A stretch of 64,000 nt of DNA from Cercophora sp. LCS_1. Its lineage: Eukaryota; Ascomycota; Sordariomycetes; Sordariales; Lasiosphaeriaceae. The first letter of the stretch is position 1. Each line of letters starts with the position of its first letter. This document shows, one piece after another, positions 10,599 through 20,803 of the stretch. Location of the stretch: positions 124,001 to 188,000 of the forward strand of contig JAPZLL010000005.1 of the NCBI GenBank assembly GCA_036250225.1. The letters run 5' to 3'. Made by a program: the position numbers and the translations under genes. Under the pieces are notes generated by a model, which ran no database searches, was not told the DNA's origin, and saw nothing but the letters and a program-made list of their open reading frames with translations.

Positions 10599-12662
10599 TC
10601 AACCACATACGAGATACCTCACATTGAGCTGCTGTATTAACGTTTGAGTCCGGCGGGATGGCTGAATGGGAGCATTGAATAGGTGCGCATACCCCTGCCC
10701 GTTTTGAGCGTAGTTTGGATCGGCTCGGAGTGCGTCAAGCTCAGCGGTGACAAGGTTGTCAAGATCCCGCAAACTAGGACGATGGGCCGGGACCTCGCAT
10801 AGACACCACTGAATGGCTCTTTTGAGATTGTCCGGGATGTTTGCGAAGCCTTGGTCGTTGAGCCATCCGCCGTAGGTATACACATCGAGATTTGGGTGCG
10901 CGGGGTCGAGCCCTCTTATCTGCACAGGGTTTTCAGTGTTGGAGAGGTCCCTTGGACCGTAGTAACCTGAGGCGCACAAAGCCATGATCTATTCACGATT
11001 TAGTGCCGCACCAGAGATATCTGAGACCGCAGGAACCTACGGTGCCAATTTGAAAGATGTTTGACTCGGGACCGAATCGACCAGCGACTGTGTGTTGCGG
11101 ACCCGGCAACTGATCGACCCAGTCCCATTCCTCAGTGAATTGCTCCTACTCAGCGTTAAATTCCACAAGACATTGCTGAAGGACCAGTTTTTTCTTACAG
11201 GCATATAGAACCACGCCTTTCCAGGGTATCTAGTAGAAAAGAAGAATTGTCAGGAGACACGGCCGAAAAACGGGCAAGCGGGATGACCTGCCTTGCGGCC
11301 CACACATAGTTTCTTCGAGCCGGATGGAAAGCACATCGGTTAGTCAACTGCGAGGGCGCAACATTCAGGGGGAGTCTCACGGATTTTGCAAGTTGGTGGC
11401 ATTCATTTGTCGGCTAAGGCCAAAGTCAGCAATCTTGAGGACCGGAACCCACTCATGCAACTCGTCGTCGTGGGACCCCATGGACCCCATGAATACGTTG
11501 CCCACGTCCAAGTCGAAATGAACCATCCTAGACGCGAGTCGATCGTTTGCCGGCAGTGGCGGGGGGATAACCTCCAGTAGCGGAGGGCCGTGTCTGCCCC
11601 CGGATGATTTCCAGGAGTGTGATGACGACCACCAGGACTGGGATCGGTAGATCTTGCCCTTCTGCGCCCTTGGCGGAAACTCTAGGCCAATGCAGCCTTT
11701 TACCACTTGTATGCAAGACGTTGTCAGCAGAAGGCGCAAGCCGAGGGTGGGGAGGAAAGAATAGTCTCACAGCAGTGAAATATATGCCAAAGGATCCCCA
11801 CATCAACCGGGGGCACCATCACATTCTGCTGCCCGTGTATTATCCGCGTAAGCCACCCGTCGAGGTCTCCCCGTTCACAAAACTCGGAGAGCATCGAGTT
11901 GGGTGACATGGCTTGGAGCGCGGCATCCGGTGGGAGAGTGTATGGGGGGACCCATGGTTCTAAGGGTTCCCGCCAGGGATCGAGGTCGATATCCAGACCG
12001 GGGGGAGTCGGCGCGCCTCCCCGTTTCCGTTTCAGCAAGGGCCGTGACCTTCCTCTCCGGAGAGGAGGGGGAGGCTCCGGAGTGATCAGCTGGATGATGT
12101 GCTGTGCTCGACTATAGATCTGAACCCGTCGTCAGCTTTCTCGACATGGCTTTGTGAGGGCGGGAGAACGGACCGACTGGTTGATCTTTTCGCGTGCCAC
12201 GGTGTTTCGAGCCGGCAGATCCATCTTCATGACGTACAGGCCCCTCGGGAGATTCCCCTGGCCGTGAAACTCAAACAGCGCCGCAAAACCTTGTCCGCCC
12301 CAACCCAAAAACTTGACGAGTTTGACATCATGAGCGTGCAAATTTGGCACAACGGCCACCAGCGCGTTTACCACGTCCGCCTTTTCTTGTGCGGTGGCGG
12401 CGTGCCCCGGCGCACGAGGGGGCCGGTTGGCGCGTATTATGAGCGGGCCGGCCAACCATACTGGTCTGCTTCTGGTGCCGTCTGGAGGATGCCCTGGCCA
12501 GCTTGGAGGATTGGTTCTCGGGCGAGTCAGACGGTTTATGTCGGCTATTTGTTGGGGGTCCGTGGGGTTGAAGAGGTGATTATCTCCCTGGCGGGTCAAC
12601 CAGTGCATATAGGAAGTACGCTGCCGTACGATTGGTTGGTTCAATTGCAGAGCCTGCGCCAT
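10599..12662 (-). CDS. divergent fungal protein kinase-like protein
   Basis: Seven exons: 12662-12174, 12119-11771, 11705-11381, 11312-11292, 11229-11199, 11145-11041 and 10988-10599 (569 aa). A disordered N-terminal region precedes the kinase fold. The glycine loop is LGWGGQGFA, VMKMDL carries the ATP lysine, and the catalytic loop is HFDLDVGNV (Asp344) in place of HRDLKPxN. The DFG is at 373-375, YMPEQ replaces APE, and HRPSL closes the C lobe. Catalytic residues are present, so activity is possible. Exons 4 and 5 are only 21 and 31 nt. Intron 4 fits only as GC-AG (GCAGGT...CTAG). The exon 1 donor is weak (GTCCGT), so that border is approximate. A GTGAGG near the end could add a short eighth exon ending at 10550. 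No close named family is recognised; it resembles lineage-expanded fungal kinases. Confidence 0.75.
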
Positions 12663-13134
12663 GGTAGTGCTTATTCAATTTTGAAATTGTGGGTTTCCAA
12701 GTGTTGTGTGTTGTGTGTTGTGATGTTGTCCATGACCGTTCGCGAGGAAGGGAGAGCGGGAACAAAGGTGCGGTATGTGCCCGAACAATTGTATGCGGCG
12801 GCCAGCCGGGAAGGGGATGGCATTCTACGACAAAGAGAACAAGAAACACTGCGATAACGACAAAGAGAGAAATGAGGCGTGTTGCAGCACTCGGATAATC
12901 GCATACCGGGGTAGGAAGGAAATGGCCATCCGTTGGTGCCTGCCTTCTGGAGTTGAAGAAGACAGCTCGGCAACAACGACCACAGACAGAATCATGAACA
13001 CTGGTCTTGACGCTCTTCTCCACCGGCCAGAGCCTGGCCGGTGGAAACGTTTTTCTACAAATCCAACACTATTCCTTGCACAATGGGCCTACGCATGGTC
13101 TACTGCAAGATGCGTTGGCGCTTCGAAGGCCAAT
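12663..13134. other. divergent promoter region
   Basis: It lies between the kinase (minus) and metallophosphoesterase (plus) starts. An in-frame ATG at 12994 could extend the latter by 47 residues, but the added sequence has no conserved feature. Confidence 0.4.
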
Positions 13135-13917
13135 ATGTCGGATCTAGTGTCAGTTGTATGCATTTCCGACACGCACAATTCTCAGCCAGAGCTTCCAAAT
13201 GGCGATATCCTGATCCACGCTGGCGATCTCACGCAATCGGGTTCCCGGGCAGAAATACAGACGGCTCTCGACTGGCTACAATCACAGCCACATCAGCACA
13301 AAATTGTCATTGCAGGGAATCACGACCTGCTGCTGGACAGTCAATGCGATGAAATCGGCCATCGCATTAGAAGTGGTCCCTCTGCTGAACGGCCTTTACT
13401 TCAATGGGGTGACTTGATATACCTCCAAGACAGCAGCATCGCCCTCGCCCTTGCCAACGGAAGGCAGCTGAAGATTTACGGAAGTCCCAGGTCCCCGAAG
13501 CACGGAAGCTGGGCATTCCAGTATCCCGGTCAAGATGACGTCTGGAAGGGCATGATACCGGACGATGTTGACATTCTTGTTACCCACGCTCCGCCGATGG
13601 GACATCTCGACATGTTTGGCATCGGATGTTCTCATCTGCTTCGAAGTTTGTGGTCTATTCGACCCAAGCTCCACGTCTTCGGACACGTTCACGCGGGATA
13701 CGGTCACGAGTTCCTTCGATACGACCCACTGCAGGCAGCATTTGAGCAGACAGTCAAGGCGAAAGGCGGCTTGTGGAACTTGGTTCGGGTGATGCGGGGG
13801 CTCCTGTGGACGATGCTTGGAGCTCAAGTTGAGCCGCAGACGCAATTGATCAACGCATCCATGGTTGGAGGACTCTGGGATGAAGTGTTGAGGACGCCGA
13901 TTACGGTCTACGTATGA
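13135..13917 (+). CDS. calcineurin-like metallophosphoesterase
   Basis: One exon, 260 aa. The five metal-binding blocks occur in order: SDTHN near residue 12, HAGDLT near 28, GNHD near 62, THAPP near 150 and GHVHAGYG near 186. This is the class of small cytosolic metallophosphoesterases related to MPPED/239AB proteins that use two metal ions to hydrolyse phosphomono- or diesters. The chosen ATG places the first strand (LVSVVCISDTH) at residue 4, as in relatives; ATG 12994 is an alternative start. All metal ligands are intact. The physiological substrate cannot be read from sequence. Confidence 0.9.
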   Translation: MSDLVSVVCISDTHNSQPELPNGDILIHAGDLTQSGSRAEIQTALDWLQSQPHQHKIVIAGNHDLLLDSQCDEIGHRIRSGPSAERPLLQWGDLIYLQDSSIALALANGRQLKIYGSPRSPKHGSWAFQYPGQDDVWKGMIPDDVDILVTHAPPMGHLDMFGIGCSHLLRSLWSIRPKLHVFGHVHAGYGHEFLRYDPLQAAFEQTVKAKGGLWNLVRVMRGLLWTMLGAQVEPQTQLINASMVGGLWDEVLRTPITVYV

Positions 13918-14751
13918 GGTTGGGAACACGGCGTAGCTTGCGGGTGGGGCCGGCCCGAGCATTCGATGCTGTGTCCCGTGGAAAATCGATCAAATGACTT
14001 GCACAATGACAGGCGCCGGTGATGCAAGCTAGGCACCGATTCTGTTTTCGCAAATGCACGTGCAAATCGTACACAAAAGAGGTATCCGTCTGCGAACCAG
14101 TCAGAAAAAAATGCGCTCAACAAGGAAAGCCAATCGCTCAGTCGGGAGGTCGACTTCGATGCACTGCAGCGAGGCCGCCAGAAAAGACGGTCGCTTCTCA
14201 GCCACTGGCGGAGAGCGCTTCTCACGACGGACTGGGGACACAGATTGGAGGGCGCCCGCGGAATGGAACGGGGGCCCCCACTATAATCCCGTTTTCACAG
14301 GCGACTCCCCCCGGTCATACCCGGAGCCCGCCGTGCAATGGCCCAACTTGGCAGGCGACTGGTGGCGTAATTGCGCAGGACAGGACCGCTGAGGGAACCA
14401 ACAGGAGAGCCGCGGTCCGGATGATTGAGGCGAGGTTTTGCGTGACTGTGCCGATCCCGTGGCCTTGGATGGCTGCCATCCCGCAGACGATCAGGCGCCA
14501 AAGCATCTGAGCCTTTAAAAGCAAAAGGCTGCACCCTGCGATTCGCGACAATTTGACTCTGCATTCGTCTGTTTCTGCGACATACGTCGGGCATCCGCGC
14601 TCGCATTTTGCATTGGTCTGCATTGACGTAACCTCGCCGCGTTAGCTTTCATCTGCGTGAGCATCACCGGCATCGATCACTTATTAATTCCCCCTCCAAC
14701 AACCGCCACCCTCGTTTACGATTCCGTGGACACATCACACGAGAAACAAAA
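13918..14751. other. intergenic region
   Basis: No domain-bearing frame is seen. The last few hundred bases before 14752 should hold the promoter of the SR-rich gene. Confidence 0.4.
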
Positions 14752-15732
14752 ATGTTCCGTCGCAAATCCACAAGACAACCACCCCAAAAGCAACAAGACC
14801 CCTTCCAACGCATCAACGCCTGGGACGACGGCTACGAATACATCCGCGACAAGCCCTCTCCTCCCCCAGCCGGCTACTCAGCACCCTTTTACTCACCCCC
14901 GATGACATCCCGAAACCCCTACGAGGCCGTCGAGCCGCCGCGCTCCCGCCGTCACGACGACACCTACACAACAAAGCAGCGCGGCGCGTACCCCTCCCCT
15001 CCATCCTCTTCAGACCAGCAGCGCCGCCATCGTCGCCGCTCCCCATCTCCACAACCCTACCGCACCCGTTCGCCCTCGCCACCCCGCCGCCGCGACTACT
15101 ACGAGCGCGAACCCCTCTCCCGCTCAAAATCCATGCGCGAACCCCCTCGGCAACACCAGCGCAACCGCTCTCCATCTCCCATCCTCCCCGGCGGTCGTCT
15201 CCACCACCGCGACCGTGACCGGGAGCATCGCTCAAGGAGAGCCTACTCGCCCTCCCCATCACCTTCACCAACCCGCCACAGACGCCGCTCGCCGTCTCCG
15301 ATCCGCCGGCAAAAGACCAAGGAACTCCGTCCCGAACACGACGCCCGGGGACCTACGAGACCAAACCTGTCGCGGTCGAAAACCACCTCCGCCAAGGACC
15401 GGTTCCAAGGTCTCAGTCCACGGTGGCAGGCAGCCGCGGCAGCGGCGTTGCAGGCTGGTTCGATGGCGGCTCTGAGCGCACGATCGCAACCTGGGGCGTG
15501 GGCGGGCGAAAAGGGTGCGAGGGTGGCTACCGCGGCTTTGGGCGCTGCGGCGATGAATGCGTTCCAGAAGGGCAAGGATGAGGGGCGGGAGCGGGAGAGG
15601 GAAAGGGATGAAGGGAAGAAGAAAAAGGGCGGGAGTAAAGGGGGGAGGTCGAGGAGGAATAGCGGGGTTGAGGCGCTGGGGGGTGCGTTGGGCGGGTTTC
15701 TGATTGATCAATTGGGAAAGAAGAGGAAGTGA
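14752..15732 (+). CDS. arginine/serine-rich low-complexity protein
   Basis: One exon, 326 aa. The middle is dense in RSPSP, SPSPSPT and RRRS repeats typical of RS domains. An Ala-rich helix near residues 220-265, a highly charged EGRERERERD and KKKKGG stretch, and a C-terminal Gly-rich GALGGFLIDQ segment follow. No RRM is present, so it is not a classical SR splicing factor. Proteins of this type are common and uncharacterised in filamentous fungi; the RS repeats suggest nuclear location and phosphorylation by SRPK-type kinases. The ATG is preceded by an A-rich context (acaaaa). Confidence 0.75.
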   Translation: MFRRKSTRQPPQKQQDPFQRINAWDDGYEYIRDKPSPPPAGYSAPFYSPPMTSRNPYEAVEPPRSRRHDDTYTTKQRGAYPSPPSSSDQQRRHRRRSPSPQPYRTRSPSPPRRRDYYEREPLSRSKSMREPPRQHQRNRSPSPILPGGRLHHRDRDREHRSRRAYSPSPSPSPTRHRRRSPSPIRRQKTKELRPEHDARGPTRPNLSRSKTTSAKDRFQGLSPRWQAAAAAALQAGSMAALSARSQPGAWAGEKGARVATAALGAAAMNAFQKGKDEGRERERERDEGKKKKGGSKGGRSRRNSGVEALGGALGGFLIDQLGKKRK

Positions 15733-16057
15733 TCATGGGCATGAGATGTGATGGGATACGATGATGATGGGAATGGGATGGGCTGGACGGTTTGTATTGT
15801 TAGCATGGGCGCGATGGATATATTGGATGGTGGGCTTACATTTGTTTGTTCATGTTTGACACGTTATGAGTTATGATGGATGGATGGATGGAAGGATGGA
15901 CAAGGATGTATCCATGTACAATCTAAACTCTGCTGAGACTCGGCTCTAAATCTTTCAGACCCGCCCACAGAGACTTCCTCTGGGGCTCCAGGGGAAATAA
16001 ACAATGATACCACCAGACGCCCGCTAAAGCCATGATGCGAAACCCGTCACTGAGTAA
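15733..16057. other. convergent intergenic spacer
   Basis: The 3' flanks of the RS-rich and FAR1/ankyrin genes meet here. It contains GATG/ATGG-rich simple sequence (a ggatggatggatgg run near 15.88 kb) and no gene. Confidence 0.5.
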
Positions 16058-17146
16058 TCATGTGTTGATATCGGCGCCGTGCTCCATGAACAAGACAACG
16101 GCGTCTTCGAGCCCCTTCTCCACAGCCAACACCATTGGACTCTGCCCCTTGTTATCACACTTGTTGACGTCGGCACCCCTTTCCACAAGTATCTTGATCA
16201 CATCCATCCGACTCCCCTCAATGCTACAGTGCAAGGGGGTCCGGCCCGTCGAGTCATATGCATTGATGTCTGCGCCCTTGTTCAACAGAATCTCCATAAT
16301 TTTACACTGCCCCTTCAAGGCGGCCATATGCAGAGGACTTGTCGGCGCTGCTGGCGGTTTCGGGAGGTTCTCCCCACCAGGCTGGTGGAACCTTGGCGGT
16401 GGTACTGGTGCAATGACTTTTGGCTTTTTCATCCTCGCATACCGTTCCGCCTTCGGCTCCGTTGACGGCCCGCCCGCTTGGACTCTTCGCCACCGTCGGT
16501 AAGCCGCTATTTTGTGCATCTCGTTGGGGTTCAGGTCGTGGTTGTGCAGTTCGCTCAAAATCTCGATAAACCATTTTGAGCCCTGTCGCTTCTTGCACAC
16601 CAGCTTGACTCTCGTTGGGCATCCGAGGCGATGGGTAGGCCTCTTGCGCCTGCCCGTCCCCGCATTCTTGCACGTACCACCTCGGTCGCATTGAAGATCA
16701 ACACGCACGACTTCGGTCGTGGCCGTGTACTTCCCGCCCGGTGTTTTTTGCTTCGCGCAGCCGGACTGGACGAGGACGTACCCCTGGGCTATCGCGTACT
16801 CCTGGACCGCGTGGTGGCATGTCTCGCGGGTATCATAGGGTCCGAGAAGAAGGGTTGGCCGGACTTTGGGCAGCTGCAGAGGCGTAATCGGCTGGATCAG
16901 AGGGGCCACGTATGGAACTATGTTGTCGCCGCTGCCGTTTTCGCCTGTCCCGCCTTCGCCTTCGCCTTCGTTCCCCGAATCATCTTCATCATCATCTTCG
17001 TCTTCTAGAATTCGCATCGAGTTGTCTTGGCTGGGAGTCTGCGAGGCGGAGGCATGTTGACTTTGTTGTGGTGCCTGGGAGGTCGGGGTTTGAGAAAGAA
17101 CCTGAGACGGAGAGAATTGCGGCTGCAGCTGGTACTGTGCGTACTG

Positions 17147-17209
<63 letters not shown>

Positions 17210-17605
17210 TTGCTTGAGGCGGGCTTGCTGGAGGATATCCGGCGGAGGGTTGGTGCCGAAGTGGAACTGTAGGTGGGCTGTCTGGTGTCCTCTTTGGGGC
17301 AGAGGGTCGCCGGACTTGTGGTAGGCTGGCTGGGCCGGTTCGTTTTGCTCGTCTCCTGGTGGTTGTTGGTGGTGCTGTTGGTGGTGCGGTTGTTGCTGCT
17401 GAACCTGTTGGTATGTCGCTTGCGAGGGTACCTGAGGAGGTAGGATCGGGGTTTCGCGATGGGCACGGAGAGGGGTGCGATTGCGGTTGTCCTGAACCCG
17501 TTGGGTCAGCTGCGCGCTTTGGCTGTAATCGAGGGTGTTTCCTACAAAGGACTGGGTTCCAGTCTGGGAAAGCTGGAATGTCTGGTTGAGGTAGTTGTTG
17601 CTCAT
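16058..17605 (-). CDS. FAR1-like DNA-binding plus ankyrin-repeat protein with polyQ
   Basis: One exon, 515 aa. The Gln-rich N-terminal half contains a run of more than 20 consecutive Gln, then a strongly acidic EDEDDDEDD stretch. A FAR1/WRKY-GCM1-type zinc domain follows: GPYDTRE, a CDRGG strand, GCPTRVKL, then LHNHDLNP supplying the His pair. At least three ankyrin repeats finish the protein (TSPLHMAALKG, RTPLHCSIEG, KGQSPMVLAVEKG). FAR1-like domains bind DNA and descend from MULE transposases; fusion to ankyrin repeats suggests a nuclear regulator with a protein-binding platform. The start is the first ATG (MSNNYL). The opposite strand reads as long Leu-rich frames, which are artefacts of the CAG repeats. 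Confidence 0.85.
17145..17214. repeat. CAG/CAA microsatellite (polyQ tract)
   Basis: A trinucleotide tract (TGC/TTG on the plus strand) inside the FAR1/ankyrin gene. It encodes more than 20 consecutive Gln and mixes CAG and CAA codons. Confidence 0.95.
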
Positions 17606-18034
17606 CGTGATGGGACAACGCGCTTGGCGTTGCGGCGCCAAAGGTGGGCTGGTGGGCGACTTTGTTACGGCAAGACTATGGTCCTAAGGAAAGTTGCAAA
17701 GGGGAGATGTCTAGCAGCGCGACACTTGCCGAGTAAAATTGCGGGCATCTGGGGTTAGGGAAACGGTTGGACCGCACAGGCCGTAAAGCAAGCCGTGCGT
17801 TCCACCCTGGGCGTGGGCAACCCCCAGGCCACAGCACAGCGGCTTCTCGCCATTCAATCCTGAATCCCGCTGCTTCACAACGACAAAAAAAAATAGATAT
17901 GTTGCAACTTTTCCCCTTCTTGATGCAGTCAACTACTACTATTATTCTAAACTTCATTCTATGAAGCTCCAAATTTCTCCCCAGTATCAGGACTTCCTTC
18001 AGTTCTGCATGGGCCAACAATTCCTCAGTGCGTC
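17606..18034. other. intergenic region
   Basis: It lies between the FAR1/ankyrin start and the P450 stop, both on the minus strand. No gene is supported. Confidence 0.45.
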
Positions 18035-19859
18035 TCACAGCGGCCGCAGTTTAACGTGGCACTGAACTGGCTGCCGAAACACCCTCTCAATGGCCTTCAT
18101 GTCTCTCAACTCCTCCGGTAGGGGCAAGAACTCAAAGTTGAGCACGATCTGTACCATGATAATCTTGAGCTCCTGCATCGCCAGTTTTTTGCCTACGATA
18201 TCACCAGTCAGCTTCAGGGGCAACACACAAGGATAAGGCCAGAGGAAACCTACCAAAGCAGCCCCTCAATCCGCCGCCAAAGATCAGGTTCGGCAAGGCA
18301 TACGCATCAAATACCTCCTTGCCAGTTTCGTCCTTCGTCAGCCATCGTCGAGGCTCGAATACGTCCAGATCCCGACCAGGATAACCGTCGAAGCCTCCTC
18401 TCGGCCGCTTCGCTTGCGCCGATTGACTCGTTGCGCTGCGGATCTCCTCGGGAACCTTAACCGGAGGGGCGAGGATACGGGTGTTGCATATAATATTTGA
18501 GCCCTTTGGAATGGGGTGGCCAAGGATCTGGGTGTCAACAAGGGCGCGGCGAGCAAGAACAGCCGAGGTTCCAGACACACGAACCGTCTCTTCGACAGTT
18601 GCGTCAAGGTATGGAATGTCAGCGTCCAGTATCGCAGCTGCTGACTCGGCGCCATTCGGGAAAGCGGCCTTGAGGGCATGTCGAAGCTCGGCCTGGGTTT
18701 GTTGGTATGCTGCCATGAGTTTGACAAACCACATCAGAGTGTTCGCCGTCGAGTCGTGGCCCTGTGTTGTCAGTTTCCGGTTCATCCGGTTCTATGACCG
18801 ACTTACTGCAAGCAACATGAGCAAGAGTTCCTGCACCATGGCAGGGTCATCGGCCGGATTGGCCAGAGGCTTGCCGCTTCTCCTAGCCGCCATGACGTCC
18901 CGACGGAGGACAAGGTCCATAGCACAGGTGTCGTGTTCCTCACCCTCGCTCTCGCCCTCGCCTTTTTCGCTGTGCAATTCCAACCGGTTAAACCGCTCAA
19001 CAGCCTCGGACATCAGCCTCCGGATCTCGTGGTCTCTAAAGTTGATGAAATGCTTGTACTCGCTGGTTTGCCGGATGAAGAAGTACGTCAGTCCGGGCCA
19101 GATCGCCCCCAAGCCCTTATTCACAAGCTCATTGGCGAACTCCATGCAGCCCTCCACCATGCTTGCTGTCTCCAGTCTGCGGACATGCTCTGGATCTTGG
19201 TTTCCAGCCTCTGTTGGATCCAGCTTCTCGATTTCGCGACGGACAATACCAAGCCTGGTACCCAGCACGGCAACCCAGATGGCGTCCAGAGCCGCATGCA
19301 TAAAGTCCTTCTCCACGTCAAACGGCTTACCACCGGCCTGGGAGGACTTGACACTCCAGAGGTCGACCAGATCGTTGGCCGCAAGATGAATGTTGGGCGC
19401 CACAACACGGCGGAGGAAATCGGTGTTCATGACATCAGACCACTTCCTTTTTCGAGCCTTGAGGTCGGGAGTGGTGATTTGCGCAAGTGTGGAAGCTGGC
19501 AAGACCTGTTCGAAAATGTGAGTCGTCAGGAGAGACCTATCAAACTCGCGGTTCCGTCTCATGATGATATCTTCGGACTCGCGGGGGTCATTGACGACGA
19601 TCAGAGGCTTGGTAAACGATGTCAAGAGCAGCTGGCAGACGGGCACTCCGAGACGACTGGCGACGCTGAACATGCCCAAGGACGTCTCCCGAGTTTCCTG
19701 ACCCATCCGCTTCAGCTCGGCAATATCGCCGAGGGGCTTCTTTACCGCATCGATCTGGAAAGGGATGCCGGGGAGGGGCTTTGGGTACAGCAACGAGAAG
19801 AGGTAATACCCCACAGACAAAACCGCAAAGGCGGCGATCAGAAATGTCGACGACTCCAT
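18035..19859 (-). CDS. cytochrome P450 monooxygenase
   Basis: Three exons, 19859-18807, 18761-18254 and 18192-18035 (572 aa), with 45- and 61-nt introns in phases 0 and 1. The N-terminal hydrophobic anchor (residues 5-25) ends in a Pro-rich hinge (YPKPLPGIPF). The I-helix motif AGHDSTA spans intron 1. EETVR matches ExxR, FEPRRW is the meander block, and FGGGLRGCFG near residues 511-520 is the heme loop with the cysteine ligand. Intron 2 splits that loop's final Gly codon. All hallmark residues are intact, so this should be an active ER-bound P450 needing a reductase. The substrate is unknown and no biosynthetic backbone gene lies nearby, so a housekeeping or detoxification role is as likely as secondary metabolism. 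Confidence 0.93.
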
Positions 19860-20803
19860 GCTGAAGGAGCACAAGTCCAAGAGATGAAAGAGATGCGATC
19901 GATTGGAACGTCTCCCTTTTATCAAATGGACGTCATTCTCTTCTTGGTGGTTATCCAATCCCGCCGGTTTTGAGAAATGGTGGCCGCGGAGACCGAGGTT
20001 CGGGTTCCGCGCAGTCTTTAAAGAAGGAGCGGAATGCGTCTGCAATGCAGTCTCGCTTCGTCGCACAGGTATGCATCATGCAGACAGGGGCCAACCGTTA
20101 CGCCTTGCCAAGCAAATGGATCCGAGCATGACCCCTGTGGAAGTTTTCCCAGCATCTTTCACCCTACCAGGACAACCTACTTGTCCGGTCGCACAGCAGC
20201 GTTGACACCATGTCCGAGGATTGGCTCGGAATCGCAGGTGGTCAACGGCAGAGGAATGCGCCGGGACGGCTCAGAAACATACCAGGTGGTGAAACAAGAA
20301 CGTCCGTCGGAATCGTTCCGAGCTGTGCCCAGACCGCCGCTGAGCAAGCCACAAAACGCACCCTCAAAGCTCGTCCCGAGGTTGGCTCACCAGCGAGCCC
20401 TTCTGATACTGCGCGTCGACCAGTGATCTTTGGGTGGGTGGTAAGCGCTAGGCTATAACTGGCCAGTTCCGGGAGCGCCAACCGAGCTAGCATACGTCAG
20501 CACACAACCATAAGTGCACTCCAGTCGTTGCGCCAAACGCGGGATGCTCTGGAGGGAGACGGTAAGGTTCTACGGGCGACGCGACTGGCTCCTCGGGGCG
20601 GCGTTTGATTGATTCTCAGCTGAGCACCATGATTCACGCCGGGTTGCATATCCTCAAGCCGAAATCCGAACTGGATCGCCAGCATTTCTTATCCCGAGAT
20701 GGTCCCCATCCAGTAATATATCGCCGGAACGCTCGACGGATGTGCTCCAGTAATACCTTCTTCAATTATGGATGCAACCTTGAGCCATACACCAAGGTCG
20801 GAT
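19860..20803. other. intergenic region
   Basis: P450 promoter side and the 3' flank of the carboxylesterase. No supported gene. Confidence 0.45.

Noticed and set aside
12099..12857. 252-codon plus-strand frame
   Set aside because: Antisense to kinase exon 1, with no recognisable motif.
16912..17272. Leu-rich and Ala/Val-rich frames on the plus strand
   Set aside because: They are the reverse reading of the CAG/CAA repeats in the FAR1/ankyrin gene.
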